From NCBI RefSeq assembly GCF_901933205.1, contig NC_044572.1, positions 64,396,465 to 64,460,464 on the forward strand: a stretch of 64,000 nucleotides of DNA, read 5' to 3'. This DNA comes from Camarhynchus parvulus. Lineage: Eukaryota; Chordata; Aves; Passeriformes; Thraupidae. The position numbers and the translations under genes were made by a program. The notes under the pieces are model-generated. The model did no database searches and was not told the DNA's origin. It saw only the letters and a list, made by a program, of their open reading frames with translations. Below are positions 60,201 to 64,000 of this stretch, piece by piece; the first letter of the stretch is position 1; the number at the start of each line of letters is the position of its first letter.

Positions 60201-62922
60201 TCAAATCCTGCTGAGCAGCTAAATGAACTGGAATGCAGCAAAAAGAAGGAAAAAAGGAAAAAAAACCCAACCAAAACCTGTGGTCTGTCTTTAATTAGCC
60301 CATAAACCATTCAGAGCTTCCCAACTGTGCTGTCCATCTAGAGAGGGAAAACTGAGGGCAAATATACTCTCTCCTTGCAGACCTCATGATAAAAATAATT
60401 CCATGTTAACAGCAAGAGCTGATTTGAACAGATGAGAAGCCTGAGCAAAAGCAACCATTCTGTGTAGCAGTGCCTGGTGCAGGGGCTAGGAGCAGCTGCA
60501 CACTTTGCAAAGCATCCTTTGCAAGGGCACCTATGGAATTTGGCTATACTGATGAGAACTCTGATAGTTTAAGTGGCAATAAAAAAGACAGATATCAAGG
60601 CAGAGAGCCCTTTGATTCTGGACTTTTCTGACAATGGGGAGAAGATCCAAAATGTGTTGTACAACATTGAAAAGACCTTCATTGCAATACCCTACGTTGC
60701 ATGTGCACACATTTGCATGACCACAAGCACACATGCCAGGTTGGTAAATGCCTTGAATTTCCCCTGATGTACCTGAACATGTACACCTGATAATGTATTT
60801 ATACAACCACATTCTTTTAAGAACAGTACCTTTCTTATTTGCTATGTGGTGAGACTCAATCCTGAACTTCCCCATGCTGACAACTTCATTTTACAACTTT
60901 TTTTCCCAATCTACTTTCTATGTATAACCACCAGTTTAGTTAATTTATAATGTGGGCCACCAAAGAATATCCAGTGGAAGTGCAAACTGTTCCAGGAATT
61001 TCATATATACAGGTTGTTTTAAAGCACATATGAACTTGCATCCCTTAATCACATTTCATGGCTCTTCAGACGTTCGTGGAACACAGGTGGGAAAAAAGCT
61101 ACTATCAGAGCTTCACACAGAAGCAGCTCACAAAAGTTGTGTTTGGTAACAGGGACAGCACAGAAATGTTTGTGTAAACAAAAATAAAGACTGTAGTTTG
61201 CTTAGGAAGTTGAACCCTGTGCATGTATAGGCATTTATAGAAACATTTTTGGAGAAAAATAATTGCTGGGCAGAAAGTGGTTAGTTCAAAGAATAATTTT
61301 TTTTACTGTATAGTAATACCTAGCCAACTTTCTGACTTGCCTAAAGGGTCAGCACCAGAACCAGCAATCTATAATCTATTGCAAATTCAGGGCAAAGGAC
61401 GGCGCTCATGAACAATTTGCTTTTCAGCCAGGTGAAAGACGTCCTTGTGCTCATGATGAAGCAGACTAAGGGTGAAGTAAAATTAAATTAACAGCTTTAA
61501 TGCACATTTGGAAGCCACTGGAAAGCACATAGCTGCAAAGTGTCCAGCTGGATGTGTACCGAGAATGACATAATGGTTAGCAGAGACCCAGAAGGAAAAA
61601 CAGCAGGCCAAGTCCTCAGGAAAAGCCATAAGATTTTAGAAAGATAGTGGATTAAAATTTCTGGGAAAACTAAGAAAATGTTCTACTTATGAAAACATGG
61701 AAGAAACATGGACGTCTGCTGAGGTATCTGTGGATTTCATAGCTGTAGGCTATTGCCGCATGACTGATACAATAAAACCTTTCAGCTGGTGAAATCAGGG
61801 CTGTTCCTCCAAACTCTCCTGAATAATGCCAGTTTAGTCCATCCATAGGGAAGCTGGGATGACTGGACAGCACTCCCAGCTGAGATGCTTCCTCAGAGAA
61901 ATCTGCTGTGAGGTCTTGGTAAGACCAGTGGGGTCATTTTGAGATGGTGCCTAAGGAAAGAGCAGCTGGCATGGCAAAGCAGCCCCCATGGGGAACCTGC
62001 AGCCGTGTGGGACAGGAGATTTACATTTCCGGAGGACTGATCAGGGCTGCTGGCATGGCTTGTGACAGCAGCCACCCTGTCTCCTGTCCTCCAAAGGGCA
62101 CACTGGCAGCGGCATTGAGCATGGCAGGCTCTGATCAGCCCAGCATTGATCCTTCCTTCCAGCACCATGGATTCTTTCATTCCTGCTTGCCTGGCTGCAT
62201 AATTAGGTTAACTGCCTGATGGATGTGCTGGCCAGCCCATGTACAAGGAAAGAAAGTCTCCTTTGAGGTGACATGAGAGGTACAATCAAAAGGGGAAAAC
62301 CCACAGGGCACTGTCAAGGCACCCCTCCAGCATACGCGATGTCATAGTTCTCATTCTGTGCTTGTTTATGGAACTCGAGGGAAATCCTCCCACAGGCAAA
62401 TCCACACCTTAAAGGCCTGCATGCTTCTGATAAGAATAAGGCACACACCATTTGTCCAGCTTCTCTGCCCACTTTAGTTTGCTGTCTAGTTTGTGAATAT
62501 CACTGCTTTATACTCCTGTTAGAAATAAGAGAAGATTAAAAGAAGAAACAAAAGACAAACAATCTCTTGCAACAATAGGATTGAAAGGAAGATACAATGG
62601 CAAGAGGAGAAGCTCTTGCCCATCAAAACATTCAATACATGTGACTACCTCTGCACAAGAAGTCTTTAGAGCACTCCTTTTTTTCATGATGGATACTTCA
62701 TCAAGTCCTGGGTTAAATTGTATTTGTGAAAAGAGATGGAGAAAGCAGAGGAGGATGTAAATCAAACCTATATGACCAAAAATACAGTGCTGCTTTCTTC
62801 TTGCCAGATTAGAAGTTGGATTTGTTTCTGGTGACTGGCACAAATGCATATTTTTCCTTTAGCTAAGAATAAAAGTTCCTTTTAGGGTTGTTTTTTTTTA
62901 CTTTCTTCCCTCGAGAGAAAAA

Positions 62923-62941
62923 CACAACAACAACAACAACA
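62923..62941. repeat. (CAA)6 short tandem repeat
   Basis: About six CAA units following AAAACA. It is simple sequence. Confidence 0.9.
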
Positions 62942-63343
62942 GCGTGGGCTTGAATTACAGTTGATGAACTAAATAATTTCTGTAGCCCCCAAAATAGCTG
63001 GAGAAGTCAATGAAACCACAAACTCCATGGGGCTCATCCATTTCTGAATGCAGCTTTTTTGAGCCAGAGGCAAACTGCCCTATCACTTACCAAAGTGAAA
63101 TTTATCTAATTTATTACTATCAAATGCTTGCAGGGAGGAAAAAACCCCGTCCAAATAAAAACAAAACCCATCCAAACCCAGCCCAAGAAAATCAAGAGCC
63201 ACTAAAGGCCTGTGCTAGCATCAGCAAACCAGTGTCTGTTTGTCCCCAGCATGGCAATACCAGACAGAAGGAAGCCTTTCTGGGTCAAATTCTGCTCTCA
63301 TTTGCACTGCCAGAAGTGATGCCTCTAAAGCTGAGGGAATTGT

Positions 63344-63359
63344 TGGCTGGCTGGCTGGC
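63344..63359. repeat. (GGCT)4 short tandem repeat
   Basis: Four GGCT units (GGCTGGCTGGCTGGC). This is a minor tetranucleotide repeat. Confidence 0.85.
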
Positions 63360-64000
63360 CCAGTGGACTTCATGCAGAACTCAGGTCTCCTTGACCTGAT
63401 CGGAGCAGAGGAGCCTGTCCCAGGCACTAAGACATACCAACTGATTGTTTAACCATATTGAGCAAAATAGGCTTCCCTACCATTTTTCACCTAGCTCAGA
63501 TTTGATCAGAGATATAAAATAAAGAAGGACATGAACACTCATTCTGGCTACAGTTCTGAAATGTCGTTTGCACGATGTTTACCTCAGGAAAAACGATCTT
63601 GCCACTATCTTTGTACTTTATCTGCAGCTTTCTGTCTCTCTGCATACTTACACTTAGCACCACAGCTTCCAAGCATTCTCCTCTAATTAATCAAAAAGTC
63701 GGTCCTTTTGTTTCCTAGGTCACGAAGGAAGAACAGTACATTAAATAGAGATATTGGCTGAGGATGGAAGCTGGATTTCTACCCAAGGAGCCTAATAATA
63801 GTGCCTTGATGCAGGCCAAGTAAAAATTGATATGGTTTTATATACACAGAGGCAAACATTTGAGTGTGAAAAGAGTAAACACCAGATAGCATTCAAACAG
63901 TGGTTTATCCAGTCATTCTGTGTTTGTAAATATAGAAATGTGTTTTGGTGGCTAAATTTATCCTAAGGTAAGGAAACATGAACAAAGAGGTTGGTATTTG

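Larger units (their letters stand above)
51871..64000. other. Unique non-coding sequence, no gene recognised
   Basis: No gene is recognised over about 12 kb. The longest frames (plus 52157-52579, 140 codons; plus 58741-59184, 147 codons) have no domain and no consistent codon pattern. The block contains the microsatellites listed below, a TTCTC-type pyrimidine tract, and AT-rich sequence at 59830-59960 with a mild enhancer-like texture. Otherwise I see nothing in it. Confidence 0.5.

Noticed and set aside
1..64000. CRISPR-like arrays, phage or bacterial operons, rRNA/tRNA genes, endogenous retrovirus genes
   Set aside because: No regularly spaced repeats, no compact adjacent coding frames, no tRNA-like fold or rRNA signature, and no retroviral gag/pol/env-like frame or paired LTRs were recognised on either strand.

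Overview
The window reads as non-coding vertebrate nuclear DNA, most likely from a bird. The main evidence is a scatter of CR1-type LINE fragments. Several end in degenerate copies of the 8-base ATTCTATG tail typical of avian CR1, at about 23386-23403, 33550-33563, 35545-35555 and 34706-34721. I saw no mammalian Alu, B1 or young L1 sequence, interspersed repeats are sparse, base composition is moderately AT-rich, and microsatellites are short. There are no operons, ribosome binding sites, rRNA, tRNA or CRISPR-like arrays, and I recognise no complete protein-coding gene. Reading frames of 60-158 codons occur throughout on both strands. Nearly all have the Cys/Leu/Ser/His-rich, motif-free composition expected by chance, so I treat the region as an intergenic stretch or the interior of very long introns.

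Layout. 1-11 kb: unique sequence, an ancient minus-strand LINE remnant (about 3120-3310), a 41-bp tandem duplication (5607-5688), a possible but unproven terminal exon (6514-6615), a homeodomain/forkhead motif cluster (7060-7340), and pyrimidine and T tracts. 11-23 kb: a larger ancient minus-strand CR1/L3-like remnant (about 10950-11790), AT-rich possible enhancer sequence near 12.0 and 14.8-15.1 kb, and a 16-bp tandem duplication. 23-36 kb: the clearest CR1 copy (23035-23403), (AT)n and (AG)n microsatellites, two more enhancer-like blocks (27.5-27.7 and 32.6-32.9 kb), and three CR1 3' ends within 2.1 kb, all on the plus strand (33.5-35.6 kb). 36-52 kb: a minus-strand frame with protein-like composition (38964-39222), a CR1 tail at 41.1 kb, and the most enhancer-like block (42.9-43.7 kb). 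52-64 kb: a minus-strand CR1 fragment, paired (CT)n and (GA)n tracts, and otherwise plain unique sequence.

How it works together: if this DNA has a function it is probably regulatory, meaning distal enhancers with homeodomain, POU, SOX, forkhead and GATA-like motifs. That is inference from motif density and texture only, with no alignment behind it. I found no previously undescribed genetic system. The points most worth testing are the conserved-looking blocks and the two candidate exons.
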